Positions 35,695-44,333 of a stretch of 64,000 nt of DNA are shown here, one piece after another (positions within the stretch are counted from its first letter, which is position 1; each line of letters begins with the position of its first letter). The stretch is from an uncultured Alistipes sp. (GTDB lineage Bacteria; Bacteroidota; Bacteroidia; Bacteroidales; Rikenellaceae): NCBI GenBank assembly GCA_944321765.1, contig CALUMQ010000028.1, forward strand, positions 1 to 64,000. The letters are read 5' to 3'. The position numbers and the translations under genes are program-made. The notes under the pieces are model-generated. The model was given only the letters and a program-made list of their open reading frames with translations. It had not been told where the DNA came from and did not search any database.

Positions 35695-36510
35695 ATGAAA
35701 ACACTCAAGGATCAGGTAATTGTCATCACGGGCGCTTCGTCGGGTATCGGCGAGGCGATGGCCAGGGTCTATGCGGCTCAGGGGGCGCGTGTGGTGCTCG
35801 GGGCGCGCAGCGTGCAGAAACTTCAGCACCTTGTGGATGAGATTCGCTCGCACGGCGGACAGGCGGCCTGTTGCGGGGTCGACGTCACGAAGCCCGAGGA
35901 GTGCCGGGCACTGATCGAGACGGCCGTGCGTGAGTTCGGACGCCTCGACATTCTGATCTGCAACGCCGGCATCTCGATGCGTGCGCTGTTTGACGACGTG
36001 GACCTCGAGGTACTTCACCGGCTGATGGACGTGAACTTCTGGGGAACGGTCAACTGCTGCAAATATGCCCTTCCCTACCTGCAGCAGAGCCGCGGGTCGA
36101 TCGTGGGTATCTCGTCGGTGGCCGGTCTGCACGGACTGCCCGGACGTACGGGCTATTCGGCCTCGAAATATGCCATGACGGGATTCCTTGAAACGCTGCG
36201 CATCGAGAACCTCAAGAAGGGACTTCACGTGATGATTGCCTGCCCGGGCTTCACGGCCTCGAACGTGCGCTTCTCGGCCCTGACTGCCCACGGAGCGCAG
36301 CAGGGTGAGACGCCGCGCGACGAATCGAAGATGATGACCGCCGAGCAGGTGGCGCGCATTGTCGTCAGGGGTATCCTGCGCCGCAAGCGCCTTTGTCTGA
36401 TGGAGATCGAGGGGCGTGCCACGCACTTCGTGAAGAAGTTCGCCCCGGCCTTCCTCGACCGGATGTTCTATCTGGTGATGTCGCGCGAGCCTGATTCGCC
36501 GCTCAAATAA
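35695..36510 (+). CDS. short-chain dehydrogenase/reductase
   Basis: 271 residues. An NAD(P)-dependent SDR with a Rossmann start (VITGASSGIGEAMARVYA), the NAG motif (ILICNAGISM), catalytic Ser in GISSVAGLHG and the YxxxK pair in YSASKYAM. A C-terminal extension of about 30 hydrophobic/basic residues (FVKKFAPAFLDRMFYLVM) may attach it to the membrane, as in DHRS7-like enzymes. The substrate is unknown. Probably co-transcribed with the MBL gene; a terminator follows. Confidence 0.93.
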   Translation: MKTLKDQVIVITGASSGIGEAMARVYAAQGARVVLGARSVQKLQHLVDEIRSHGGQAACCGVDVTKPEECRALIETAVREFGRLDILICNAGISMRALFDDVDLEVLHRLMDVNFWGTVNCCKYALPYLQQSRGSIVGISSVAGLHGLPGRTGYSASKYAMTGFLETLRIENLKKGLHVMIACPGFTASNVRFSALTAHGAQQGETPRDESKMMTAEQVARIVVRGILRRKRLCLMEIEGRATHFVKKFAPAFLDRMFYLVMSREPDSPLK

Positions 36511-36549
36511 TCCGTGCGTTCTGCTGTTGCGGAGTCCGTCTCCCGCAAC

Positions 36550-36586
36550 AAAGAGAGCCTCGTCGTTTCCGACGAGGCTCTCTTTT
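36550..36586. terminator. bidirectional terminator between the SDR gene and prs
   Basis: A 16-bp stem (36550-36565 with 36570-36585) has the loop TTTC, flanked by A-rich and T-rich ends, between convergent genes. Confidence 0.85.
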
Positions 36587-36621
36587 GTCTTGCCCTTCGG
36601 GCGTCTCTTTGCATTGTGCCG

Positions 36622-37563
36622 CTACTTGAAGAAGATGGAGGAGATCTCCTTGTAGTTGTGTACGCGCTCGATGACGTCGGCAAAGATGTCGGCCACCGAC
36701 AGCACGGTGAACTTGTGCAGGTCCTTGTTGGGGTTGAGCGGAATGGTATCCGTTACGATCACCTCCTCCAGCGCACTGTCGTTGATGCGCTCGTAGGCGG
36801 GACCCGACAGCACGGGGTGGGTGATGGCGGCGCGTACGCTCTTCGCACCGCGCGACATAAGCATGTCGGCGGCCATGCAGATCGTTCCGGCAGTGTCGAT
36901 CATGTCATCGACGATCAGGATGTTGCGGCCCTCGACTTCGCCGATGGCGGTCATCTTACCCACGACATTGGCCTTTGCACGCTCCTTGTGGGAGATGATG
37001 ATCGGTGTTCCGAGGTGTTTGGCGTAGGTGTTGGCACGCTTGGCACCGCCCATGTCGGGGGCAGCGATCGAGAGGTCCTCGATGTTGAGGCTGCGGATGT
37101 AGGGCACGAAGATGCCGCTGGCGTAGAGGGCATCGACGGGAATGTCGAAGAATCCCTGAATCTGGTCGGCGTGCAGGTCCATGGTCATCACGCGGTCGAC
37201 TCCTGCGGCCATCAGCAGGTTGGCTACCAGTTTGGCGCCGATCGGCACGCGGGGGCGGTCCTTGCGGTCCTGGCGGGCCCAGCCGAAGTAGGGCATTACG
37301 GCGACGACCTTGTATGCCGAGGCGCGGCGTGCGGCGTCGATCATCATGAGCAGCTCCATGAGGTTGTCCGAGGGCGGGAAGGTCGACTGGATGATGAAGA
37401 CCGTGCAACCGCGGATCGACTCGTTGTAGCAGGGCTGGAACTCTCCGTCGCTGAAACGCAGCACTTCGGATTGACCGAGCGTTGTTCCGAAGCTTGCGGC
37501 GATTTTCTGTGCCAGGTATTCGGAACCGCGGCCGGTAAAGATCTTGATTTTGTGGATAGCCAT
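36622..37563 (-). CDS. prs: ribose-phosphate pyrophosphokinase
   Basis: 313 residues. Prs makes PRPP from ribose 5-phosphate and ATP for purine, pyrimidine, His, Trp and NAD synthesis. Motifs are FTGRGSEYLAQKIA, the flexible loop MPYFGWARQDRK, and the PRPP-binding ILIVDDMIDTAGTI. It is transcribed alone from a -7 box just upstream. Confidence 0.97.
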   Translation of the reverse strand: MAIHKIKIFTGRGSEYLAQKIAASFGTTLGQSEVLRFSDGEFQPCYNESIRGCTVFIIQSTFPPSDNLMELLMMIDAARRASAYKVVAVMPYFGWARQDRKDRPRVPIGAKLVANLLMAAGVDRVMTMDLHADQIQGFFDIPVDALYASGIFVPYIRSLNIEDLSIAAPDMGGAKRANTYAKHLGTPIIISHKERAKANVVGKMTAIGEVEGRNILIVDDMIDTAGTICMAADMLMSRGAKSVRAAITHPVLSGPAYERINDSALEEVIVTDTIPLNPNKDLHKFTVLSVADIFADVIERVHNYKEISSIFFK

Positions 37564-37586
37564 AGGTTACGGGGATTATGATGGTG

Positions 37587-37594
37587 CAAATATA
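37587..37594 (-). promoter_or_regulatory. -7 box of prs
   Basis: TATATTTG on the minus strand, 23 nt before the prs ATG. Confidence 0.55.
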
Positions 37595-37647
37595 CGGCAA
37601 TAAGGCGAAAAAACACGCTGTGCGGGGTTCGTTTTTTCAACAAAAGG

Positions 37648-38241
37648 TTAAACTTTCAGACAATCCTCGATTGTTGCGAGGATTTCCTCACGTCCGAGGC
37701 CTCGTTCCGACGAACTGACAATCATCGGCGGCAGCTCCTCCCACTGCTCGGCGAGCGTTGCGCGGAACCGCTCGATGCTCTTTTCGCGCTGGGTTTTCGA
37801 GAGTTTGTCGGCCTTAGTGAAGATGATGCCGAAGGGCACGCCGTTTTCGCCGAGCATCTCGATGAAGCGCAGATCGATCTTCTGGGGTTCGAGGCGGATG
37901 TCGACCAGTACGAAGAGGTAGTGGAGCTTTTCGCAGCGCAGGACGTAATCGGTGATCAGCCGCGAGAACTCCCCGCGGACGCTCTTCGACGTGCGGGCGT
38001 ACCCGTATCCGGGCAGGTCGACCAGATACCAGGCGTCGTTGATCCGGAAGTGGTTGATCAGCCGGGTCTTGCCGGGGGTTCCGGAGACTTTGGCCAGCCC
38101 CTGCCGTCCGGTGAGCATGTTGATGAGCGAGGATTTCCCCACGTTGCTGCGCCCGATGAAGGCGATATCCTTCAGGTCGTCCTTCGGGACCTGGGAGATC
38201 CGCTCCGAGGAGCATTTGAATTCGGCTTTGGCGATGTTCAT
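37648..38241 (-). CDS. engB: ribosome biogenesis GTP-binding protein YihA/YsxC/EngB
   Basis: 197 residues from MNIAKAEFKCSSERIS. EngB is an essential TRAFAC GTPase for 50S assembly. It has G1 GRSNVGKSS, G2 region SGTPGKTR, G3 VDLPGYGYA, G4 TKADK and G5 SSSERGLG. The open frame reaches 38277, but the -7 box overlaps that ATG, so the start at 38241 is preferred. Confidence 0.96.
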   Translation of the reverse strand: MNIAKAEFKCSSERISQVPKDDLKDIAFIGRSNVGKSSLINMLTGRQGLAKVSGTPGKTRLINHFRINDAWYLVDLPGYGYARTSKSVRGEFSRLITDYVLRCEKLHYLFVLVDIRLEPQKIDLRFIEMLGENGVPFGIIFTKADKLSKTQREKSIERFRATLAEQWEELPPMIVSSSERGLGREEILATIEDCLKV

Positions 38242-38274
38242 CGGTCTGAGACGTTTGGTTGCGGCATTCGCGTG

Positions 38275-38306
38275 CAAAGATAATGCAAAGCCGGGGTATT
38301 GCCAAA
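38275..38306 (-). promoter_or_regulatory. promoter of engB
   Basis: On the minus strand TTTG (38303-38306), 20 nt, then TATCTTTG (38275-38282): ideal Bacteroidota spacing, 33 nt before the chosen start. Confidence 0.7.
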
Positions 38307-38344
38307 TCTCCCGTTGCCGTTGGCAAGGCCGCTCCGGCGTTCCG

Positions 38345-39739
38345 TCAGCGCTGCCGGGGGGTACGGTTGTTGAAGCGGTACCCGACGCCGAGCATCAGGA
38401 AGTTCGGGAGGTGGAAGTCGCGCAGGCTGTATCCGATGTGCAGGTACGAGCTGTGGGTCATGGCGAGCTTGAGGGTGAGCATCTGATAGAAGGCCTTCAG
38501 TTCGCCGCCTTTGTGCAGGACGTTCCCGCCGAGCCCGATTCCCACCGAGAAGTGGGGCATGACGAATTCCGCCCGGGCCGAGAGTCCCAGGGCGATCTGG
38601 CGGTCGAATCCGGGGTTCTCGACGATGATCTCGGGCGAGTCGCCTACGCCGACGATCTGGTCGGCCAACACGACGTTCGTGCTGCCGTCATAGACGCCGT
38701 CCAGCGAGACGCCCGCGCGGAACTTGTATCCGAAGTTGTACATCGGGGCGAAGCTGATTCCCACGACCGGGAACGCATCGGCTACGGCATACTGCCCTCC
38801 GTCGATCTCGATGCCGCGCCTGCGCCACGAGCCGAAGAGTGTGAGGTCGTAGCTCACGTGACGCGGAAAGGCGGGGCAGATCTCCTCCCGAAGCTCCTTC
38901 TTGACCCGGGAGTTGAAGTCATAGGTCACCCCGGCCCGCAGGCCCAGCGAGTTGAGTCCTGCGTTGGGGAATTTGGTGTTCCCGTTCGAGAAGTGGGTCA
39001 GTGCAATGCCGGCCGTAAGGTGGACGCTGCGGTGCAGCTGCCAGTTGAGGAGGAGGTCTATATTGACCAGGGCATTGAGCCGCGATCCTGTCATGACGTT
39101 CTCCGGATTGTGCAACTCGTCATAGGGCTTCCAACCGAACGAGAGCCCGAGATTCCATTCGTAGTCGAGCGACAGCCGGGGTGCGAGCCGGGCGATGCGT
39201 GCCCCTTGAAAGAGATATACGGCGACGGGACTTCCCAACTCGCGGGTATTCCCGAAGTCGTACCAGGCGATGCCCACTCCCTGATAGGCGCCTCCGTAGA
39301 TCCGGTCGGCGGACGATCCGGGACGGTATCGGAACGAGTAGCGCAGATGTCCCGACAGCGAGCGATTGATGGGGCGTGCCGCGGCGTTGGCGCCCTTGAG
39401 AAAGGGGTTGGTCGGGAAGATGTATTCCGGGCGGAACTCCGCTCCGAGACTGTGCAGATAGCGCGACGCCCGCGACTCCTGCGCCTTGTTTTGCGACATT
39501 GACGCGGCCTCCGACCTTGCAGTCCATTGTGTAGAGGAGTCCTTCGCAAATGTTTGGGCAGCCCGGTATCCGGCCTTGAATCCGTCGTCATATCCGGCCC
39601 GGTACCCCTCCGTGTAGCTGTCGGACTGCTCCCGTGACAGCGAATCGGCGAGTTGTGCGGGCGGAGCTGCGACGATGCTTCCGAACCATAAAAGTCCTGC
39701 TGCGGCGGAAAAATATCGTATGATGAGTCGATGCATCAT
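38345..39739 (-). CDS. acyloxyacyl hydrolase/PagL-like outer membrane protein
   Basis: 464 residues from MMHRLIIRYFSAAAGLLWFG, a signal peptide cleaved near VAAPP. After a short repeat-like stretch (YTEGYRAGYDDGFKAGYRAA), the rest alternates like beta-barrel strands and ends RFNNRTPRQR. The segment ALTHFSNGNTKFPNAGLN matches the PagL lipid A 3-O-deacylase active-site region with its H-x-S pair. The Glu expected 14 residues after the His reads as Asn. It may deacylate lipid A or be a structural relative. The open frame starts at 39805, but the signal peptide favours 39739. Confidence 0.72.
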   Translation of the reverse strand: MMHRLIIRYFSAAAGLLWFGSIVAAPPAQLADSLSREQSDSYTEGYRAGYDDGFKAGYRAAQTFAKDSSTQWTARSEAASMSQNKAQESRASRYLHSLGAEFRPEYIFPTNPFLKGANAAARPINRSLSGHLRYSFRYRPGSSADRIYGGAYQGVGIAWYDFGNTRELGSPVAVYLFQGARIARLAPRLSLDYEWNLGLSFGWKPYDELHNPENVMTGSRLNALVNIDLLLNWQLHRSVHLTAGIALTHFSNGNTKFPNAGLNSLGLRAGVTYDFNSRVKKELREEICPAFPRHVSYDLTLFGSWRRRGIEIDGGQYAVADAFPVVGISFAPMYNFGYKFRAGVSLDGVYDGSTNVVLADQIVGVGDSPEIIVENPGFDRQIALGLSARAEFVMPHFSVGIGLGGNVLHKGGELKAFYQMLTLKLAMTHSSYLHIGYSLRDFHLPNFLMLGVGYRFNNRTPRQR

Positions 39740-39925
39740 CTCGAAGAGGCTTTCATTTTGACGTCGAAGATATGAAAATTTTTCCGAAGAGCCATCATTC
39801 TTCATGGGAAAAAGAGCCTGAAAACGGTACCTTCACAACTCTTCACGATTGTCCGGGCTATGCCCGGATCGGTCCCCGGAGGATGAATTTTTGCCCGTTG
39901 GCTTTCCGAATCCGAAAATAATTTC

Positions 39926-39933
39926 TACCTTTG
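39926..39933 (+). promoter_or_regulatory. -7 box of the cobalamin riboswitch operon
   Basis: TACCTTTG lies just before the riboswitch aptamer; a TTGG at 39898-39901 is 24 nt upstream, longer than ideal. Confidence 0.55.
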
Positions 39934-39940
39934 CGGCCGA

Positions 39941-40112
39941 TTACGGTTTCCGCCGACGTGCTGCACACGTCCGGATGAAAAGGGAATCGGGTGCAAATCC
40001 CGAACAGTCCCGCTGCTGTGAAGCTCCGCAACCACCTTTCGAATTCCATCGGTCACTGACTCCGGTCGGGAAGGCCTCGGAAGGGGAGCAAGTCAGAAGA
40101 CCTGCCGCAATC
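39941..40112 (+). promoter_or_regulatory. cobalamin (adenosylcobalamin-type) riboswitch
   Basis: The hallmark core GGGAATCGGGTGCAAATCCC (39982-40001) is followed by ACAGTCCCGCTGCTGTGA and, at the 3' side, the B12 box AGTCAGAAGACCTGCCGC near 40091-40108. This order and spacing are those of the cobalamin riboswitch. When B12 is plentiful such elements lower expression of the genes downstream. Aptamer ends are approximate, as the outer stem was not folded. Confidence 0.92.
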
Positions 40113-40372
40113 GTTTTGAATGTTTAATCATCCTCTGGGGTTAGGGTGCTTAATGCGATGAAAAGATTTCAGCACAATACACTGCACTCCGTGTGAGTGA
40201 CGCTCCGCAGCACTGCTGCCGGATGTGTTTCTGCGTGTTTCCGTGGCTCCGCACGTCGGGGAACGGCACATTCGGAATTTGCTTTCCGGAGGCGTATATG
40301 CTGTTATGCTGTCGGCCGTTCTTTGTGATGGTCGTAGTGAACCCGGACGATGACAAACAAAAGCAAACCGAT
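40113..40372 (+). other. long leader between the cobalamin aptamer and the first gene
   Basis: About 260 nt with no convincing gene. The frame of the first lipoprotein is open back to 40193, but that extension (Cys-rich, many hydrophobics) does not look like a protein start. I see no clear terminator hairpin with a T run, so the expression platform is unresolved; it may act on translation or through Rho. Confidence 0.5.
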
Positions 40373-41416
40373 ATGAAACGAACCATGAACGAATTCTCGA
40401 AGATGTGCCTTCTGGTACTTCTCGGCACGGGCCTGGGCGCCTGCAACAAAAACGAAACCATCCCCGCTCCTGAAGGCAATGATCCGACACCCTATGTAAC
40501 CGCAGTGCTGGACTACCGTCCGGCCGTGGGTCAGTTCACCAACCTGCTGCCGCGCTACGAGGCGGGCGATACGCAGCAGACGATGAATGCCAAGGCGCTC
40601 GCGCTGCTTGCGGCCCAGAGCCCGGTGACGCTGGGCGGCTACGGCGGCTATATCGTCGTGGGCTTCGACCACCGTATCGAGAACAAGGCGGGGCTGTGCG
40701 ACTTCCGGGTGCTGGGCAACAGTTTCTATTCGAACAGCAATCCGGCCGCCGGTGCCCCTGCCGGAGGGAGCAGCGAGCCGGGTATCATCCAGGTGGCCTG
40801 CGATCTCAACGGCAACGGACTTCCCGACGATGACGAGTGGTACGAGATAGCGGGCAGCGCCCATCGCCATCCGGACTCCGAGGCGTGGTACGGCCGGGCC
40901 GCGGCAGCCGGTAACGACGTAGCGCTTTATACGGATTACACCATTACTTACCATCGGCCCTCGGCCGAACCCGATGCCGCCACCGAGGAGTATATCCGTT
41001 GGGAGGACAACCAGGGCAATTCGGGCTACAAGGCCAAGAACAGTTTCCATCTGCAGTCCTACTATCCGCAGTGGATCGATGCCGGGGAGCTGACCTTCCG
41101 CGGGACGCGGCTTCCGCAGAACGGCGTCTACGAACAGGGTGAAACCATGAGCCTGTACGTGCTCTACAAGTTCCGCTTCGGCTATGCCGACAATGCCCTC
41201 AATACGGAGCAGGATTCGGCCATAGATATCGACTGGGCGGTTGATGCCGAAGGCCGGGCCGTATCGCTGCCGGGCGTTGACTTCATCCGTATCTATACGG
41301 GTGTCAATCAGGAGAACGGTCCCATAGGCGAGTGCTCGACGGAGATCGTCCAGGTCGAGGACCTGCACCTGATGGGCGAAACCATCGCCTCCCGCGATCC
41401 CGAACAGACCGAATAG
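40373..41416 (+). CDS. cell-surface lipoprotein of cobalamin uptake loci
   Basis: 347 residues from MKRTMNEFSKMCLLVLLG, with the lipobox LGAC and so lipid-anchored. The mature part begins with a Pro/Asn linker and carries GGYGGYIVVGFDHRIENKAG, FRVLGNSFYSNSN and DLNGNGLPDDDEWYEIAG, a family I recall in B12-uptake loci of Bacteroides. DLNGNGLPDDDE resembles a calcium-binding loop. It is first behind the cobalamin riboswitch, with two BtuG-like lipoproteins after it. A role in capturing corrinoids at the surface is inferred from context. Confidence 0.78.
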   Translation: MKRTMNEFSKMCLLVLLGTGLGACNKNETIPAPEGNDPTPYVTAVLDYRPAVGQFTNLLPRYEAGDTQQTMNAKALALLAAQSPVTLGGYGGYIVVGFDHRIENKAGLCDFRVLGNSFYSNSNPAAGAPAGGSSEPGIIQVACDLNGNGLPDDDEWYEIAGSAHRHPDSEAWYGRAAAAGNDVALYTDYTITYHRPSAEPDAATEEYIRWEDNQGNSGYKAKNSFHLQSYYPQWIDAGELTFRGTRLPQNGVYEQGETMSLYVLYKFRFGYADNALNTEQDSAIDIDWAVDAEGRAVSLPGVDFIRIYTGVNQENGPIGECSTEIVQVEDLHLMGETIASRDPEQTE

Positions 41417-41473
41417 ACGTCTGTTGCGGGCATTCACGCCGATCCAATTATTAATCATATTTTTTTGAAGTAC

Positions 41474-42934
41474 ATGAAACGAATTTTACGCTTCGCCGCC
41501 GTAGTAGCGGTGATCGGTCTGCTGGCCACGTCGTGCAGCAAGAAAGGAGAAGAGGGACCGTCGCCCCAGGCGGGATCGCTGGAACTGACCCGGAACGAGG
41601 GGAGCGCCCCTTATCTGGTGGTGGTAGGCCAACAACTCGAAATTCCCTATGCCGCGGAGCATGTCGGACAGCTGACGTGTTCGACGGCCGAAGGGTGGAC
41701 GATCGCCCTCTCCGAGACGGACGGCAAGGTGACACTGACGCCGTCGCTCGACGCCGAACAGCTTGCCTCGGCCTTTACGCTGACGCTCTCGGGTGTGGAC
41801 GAGAAGGGTGAGAAAGTCTCCTCGTCGGTAGAGGTTCACCTGCTGGATTTCGCCGACCCGAAGGGAGTCTTCGTCCTCAACGAGGGCAACATGACCACCG
41901 AGAACGGTTCGCTGACCTACATTTCGGCCAACGGCGATATCGTGGCCGATGCCTACAAGCTGGTCAACGGCACCGAACTGGGCAACGTCTGCCAGGACCT
42001 CTATATCCACGACGGGAAGATCTACATCATCTCGCAGAACGGCGGGACGAATGCCACGGGATCGAGCTTCCGGAACGACGGCATGCTGGTCATTGCCGAT
42101 GCCCGGACGCTGAAGCTCGAGAAGGGCTTCACGGCCGAGGATCTTTCGGCGTTGTCGTGGCCCACACATATTGCCGTACTCGACGAGCAGCACGTCTACA
42201 TCCGTACCGACAGCGATAACGGCGGAACGACGCAGCAGGGCGTCTGGCGGCTCGACACGACGACCGGATCGCTGACCTTCGTGGAGAACACTGCGGGAGC
42301 TCCGAAGAACCGCATGGCCGTGATGGGCAACAAGGTCTATACGACGCGCGGCAGCGGCATTGTCTATATTGTGGAGATCTCGGCCGATTCGGATACGGGC
42401 CGAAAGATCAGTCTTCCGTTCCGTTCGCAGATCCTCAACGTCAACAGCGGAGACAATGCCGGAGGTATTCAGGCTTCGGACGACGGACAACTCTGGATCA
42501 TGGGTTCCGGCTCCGGCAAGAACTACATTCACAAATACAATCTCTCCGACGGATCGTATGTCGAGAAGGCATTGGCTGCTACGCCGAAGGTAGCTTACAA
42601 CTGTCCTTTTGCCGCTTCGGGCAACAAGATCTATTATGCCAGCAATACGGCCGTTCGTTGTTTCGATTTCGATGCCGCGACAACCGAGGAGGCTGATCGG
42701 CAGCTCTTCGACGTGTACGATTTCGATGCCGTTTCGGGCAATACGCTCTACAACGGCCTGGGCCTGCATCCCGTAACGGGTGATCTTTACGTCAATTCGA
42801 TCGGAGATTATACGAACTACGCCACCGACAACATGATCTGGGTGTTTTCTCCCTCCTCGACGTCGCAGCCTCAGGCCCGCTACAAGGGCTATACGCGTTT
42901 CCCGGCGGGTTTCTATTTCCCGGCGGCCTTCTGA
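41474..42934 (+). CDS. DUF5074/YncE-like beta-propeller lipoprotein (BtuG-like)
   Basis: 486 residues from the ATG at 41474; the frame opens with TTG at 41465. The signal MKRILRFAAVVAVIGLLATSC ends in a lipobox. A first beta-sandwich-like domain of about 110 residues precedes a repeated propeller pattern (KGVFVLNEGNMTTENGSLTYI, GNVCQDLYIHDGKIYIIS, PTHIAVLDEQHVYIRT). BtuG proteins of Bacteroides are surface lipoproteins with this fold that bind B12 very tightly and hand it to BtuB. The riboswitch upstream supports the same role. No BtuB is in this operon. Confidence 0.8.
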   Translation: MKRILRFAAVVAVIGLLATSCSKKGEEGPSPQAGSLELTRNEGSAPYLVVVGQQLEIPYAAEHVGQLTCSTAEGWTIALSETDGKVTLTPSLDAEQLASAFTLTLSGVDEKGEKVSSSVEVHLLDFADPKGVFVLNEGNMTTENGSLTYISANGDIVADAYKLVNGTELGNVCQDLYIHDGKIYIISQNGGTNATGSSFRNDGMLVIADARTLKLEKGFTAEDLSALSWPTHIAVLDEQHVYIRTDSDNGGTTQQGVWRLDTTTGSLTFVENTAGAPKNRMAVMGNKVYTTRGSGIVYIVEISADSDTGRKISLPFRSQILNVNSGDNAGGIQASDDGQLWIMGSGSGKNYIHKYNLSDGSYVEKALAATPKVAYNCPFAASGNKIYYASNTAVRCFDFDAATTEEADRQLFDVYDFDAVSGNTLYNGLGLHPVTGDLYVNSIGDYTNYATDNMIWVFSPSSTSQPQARYKGYTRFPAGFYFPAAF

Positions 42935-42945
42935 TAAACCGATAA

Positions 42946-44223
42946 ATGATGAAAGAGATGAAAAAATACGGTTTCAAGTTCATGCTTTTGTCGACGCTGT
43001 GCCTTGCGGCATGCTCCACCGACAAGGGCGAGGATACGCCGGGTCCCGGAGCCGGGGACGGCAAAACCGGCTATGCCGATCCGCAAGGGGTGTTCATCGT
43101 CAACGAGGGGCCGGATGTCTATGCCTGCGGTTCGCTGGTCTACCTGGCACCCGACGGTACGGCTTCGGAATCGGATCCCTACGAGGCGGTCAACCATTCG
43201 CGCATGGGCTACATGGCGCAGGACATGTACCTCTATGGCGGCAACTATTACCTGCTGTGCCAGAACGAAGTGTATAAAGACGGGACGTCGGAGGGCGACG
43301 GGCAGCTGATTGTCGTGAATGCCGAGACGCTGACGAAGGTCGCCGCATATGATGCCGACGTGTTGCGGACCGACATGTCGCAGACTGATGAGGATGAGAA
43401 TATTCTGGGCGATCCAACGAACGTCGTGGTGCTCGACGAGCACAATGTCTTCATCCGCGACAACCGCGGCATGGTGCGCTTCGACTGTTCGACGAAGCAG
43501 ATGATCCGTCTCGAGGGGACCTACCGCTGGGCCAACAACGGGGGCAACCTCGCCGGATGCCTCCATCCGCAGGGAATGGTTGTCGTGAATGACCGGGTTT
43601 ACGTAGCCGCCGGCGGCTGGTCGATGGCCACCCCCGAAGCCCGTTTTGGCATCTACGAATTCACCCGTGGGGCCACGGGGATCAACCGGCAGCTGAGTAT
43701 CAGCAACAGCAGCAAGATCAGCGGGCTGTGCGCCGATGGCGGCTACCTGTGGGTTGCCACGACGATCTATGAAGATCTGATCGGCGGCACGACGCGCGGT
43801 GAGAATGCCATCTACAAGGTCGATCCCGAAACGCTGACCATTGTCGATACCTATCCGATCCGCAAGGGGGATCTGTCGTTGACCGATCGCACCTCGGCGA
43901 TCACCGTGCTGGGAGACAATATCTACTATACGGGTGGCACGACGAGCATCTATCGTTTCAATACGGCCGATAATACCACGACGCTGCTGGGTGATGCCTC
44001 GACGTTTGATCCCGATGCCCGGGTGCTCTACAACAATATTGTGGTGAATCCTGCGAACGGTTACATCTACATGACGACTATTGGCGAATACAGTTCCACG
44101 GGCTATACGACGAACAACATCCTGGTGTTCGATGTCAGCGGTGATCAGTTGCAGCTGGTAGCCAACTACAAGGGGCTGACCTGTTTCCCTGCGGGGATTG
44201 TCTGCGTGTCGCGATTCGAGTGA
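42946..44223 (+). CDS. second DUF5074/YncE-like beta-propeller lipoprotein (BtuG-like)
   Basis: 425 residues; the ATG at 42958 (MKKYGFKFMLLSTLCLAAC) is an equally good start with the lipobox LAAC. It lacks the extra N-terminal domain of the preceding gene and goes straight into the propeller pattern (QGVFIVNEGPDVYACGSLVYL, MAQDMYLYGGNYYLL, PTNVVVLDEHNVFIRD). It appears to be a diverged paralogue. It is the last gene of the cobalamin operon, 11 nt after its neighbour, and a long terminator follows. Confidence 0.8.
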   Translation: MMKEMKKYGFKFMLLSTLCLAACSTDKGEDTPGPGAGDGKTGYADPQGVFIVNEGPDVYACGSLVYLAPDGTASESDPYEAVNHSRMGYMAQDMYLYGGNYYLLCQNEVYKDGTSEGDGQLIVVNAETLTKVAAYDADVLRTDMSQTDEDENILGDPTNVVVLDEHNVFIRDNRGMVRFDCSTKQMIRLEGTYRWANNGGNLAGCLHPQGMVVVNDRVYVAAGGWSMATPEARFGIYEFTRGATGINRQLSISNSSKISGLCADGGYLWVATTIYEDLIGGTTRGENAIYKVDPETLTIVDTYPIRKGDLSLTDRTSAITVLGDNIYYTGGTTSIYRFNTADNTTTLLGDASTFDPDARVLYNNIVVNPANGYIYMTTIGEYSSTGYTTNNILVFDVSGDQLQLVANYKGLTCFPAGIVCVSRFE

Positions 44224-44247
44224 TGCGCATTCCCTGTCGGGAAGCCT

Positions 44248-44290
44248 AAAAGGAAGCGGGAGAACCTCGGAGGTTCTCCCGCTTCCTTTT
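44248..44290 (+). terminator. terminator of the cobalamin lipoprotein operon
   Basis: A 20-bp perfect stem (44248-44267 with 44271-44290) has a 3-nt loop and ends in TTTT. Its symmetrical A/T ends allow use by the convergent arginine decarboxylase gene too. Confidence 0.9.
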
Positions 44291-44333
44291 ATTCCCAATG
44301 CCGGGACGTAACCGCCCGTTCCTTCGCTGATGG

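Noticed and set aside
40193-40372. N-terminal extension of the first cobalamin-operon lipoprotein
   Set aside because: The lipoprotein signal begins at 40373, and the extension is Cys-rich and lies in the riboswitch leader.
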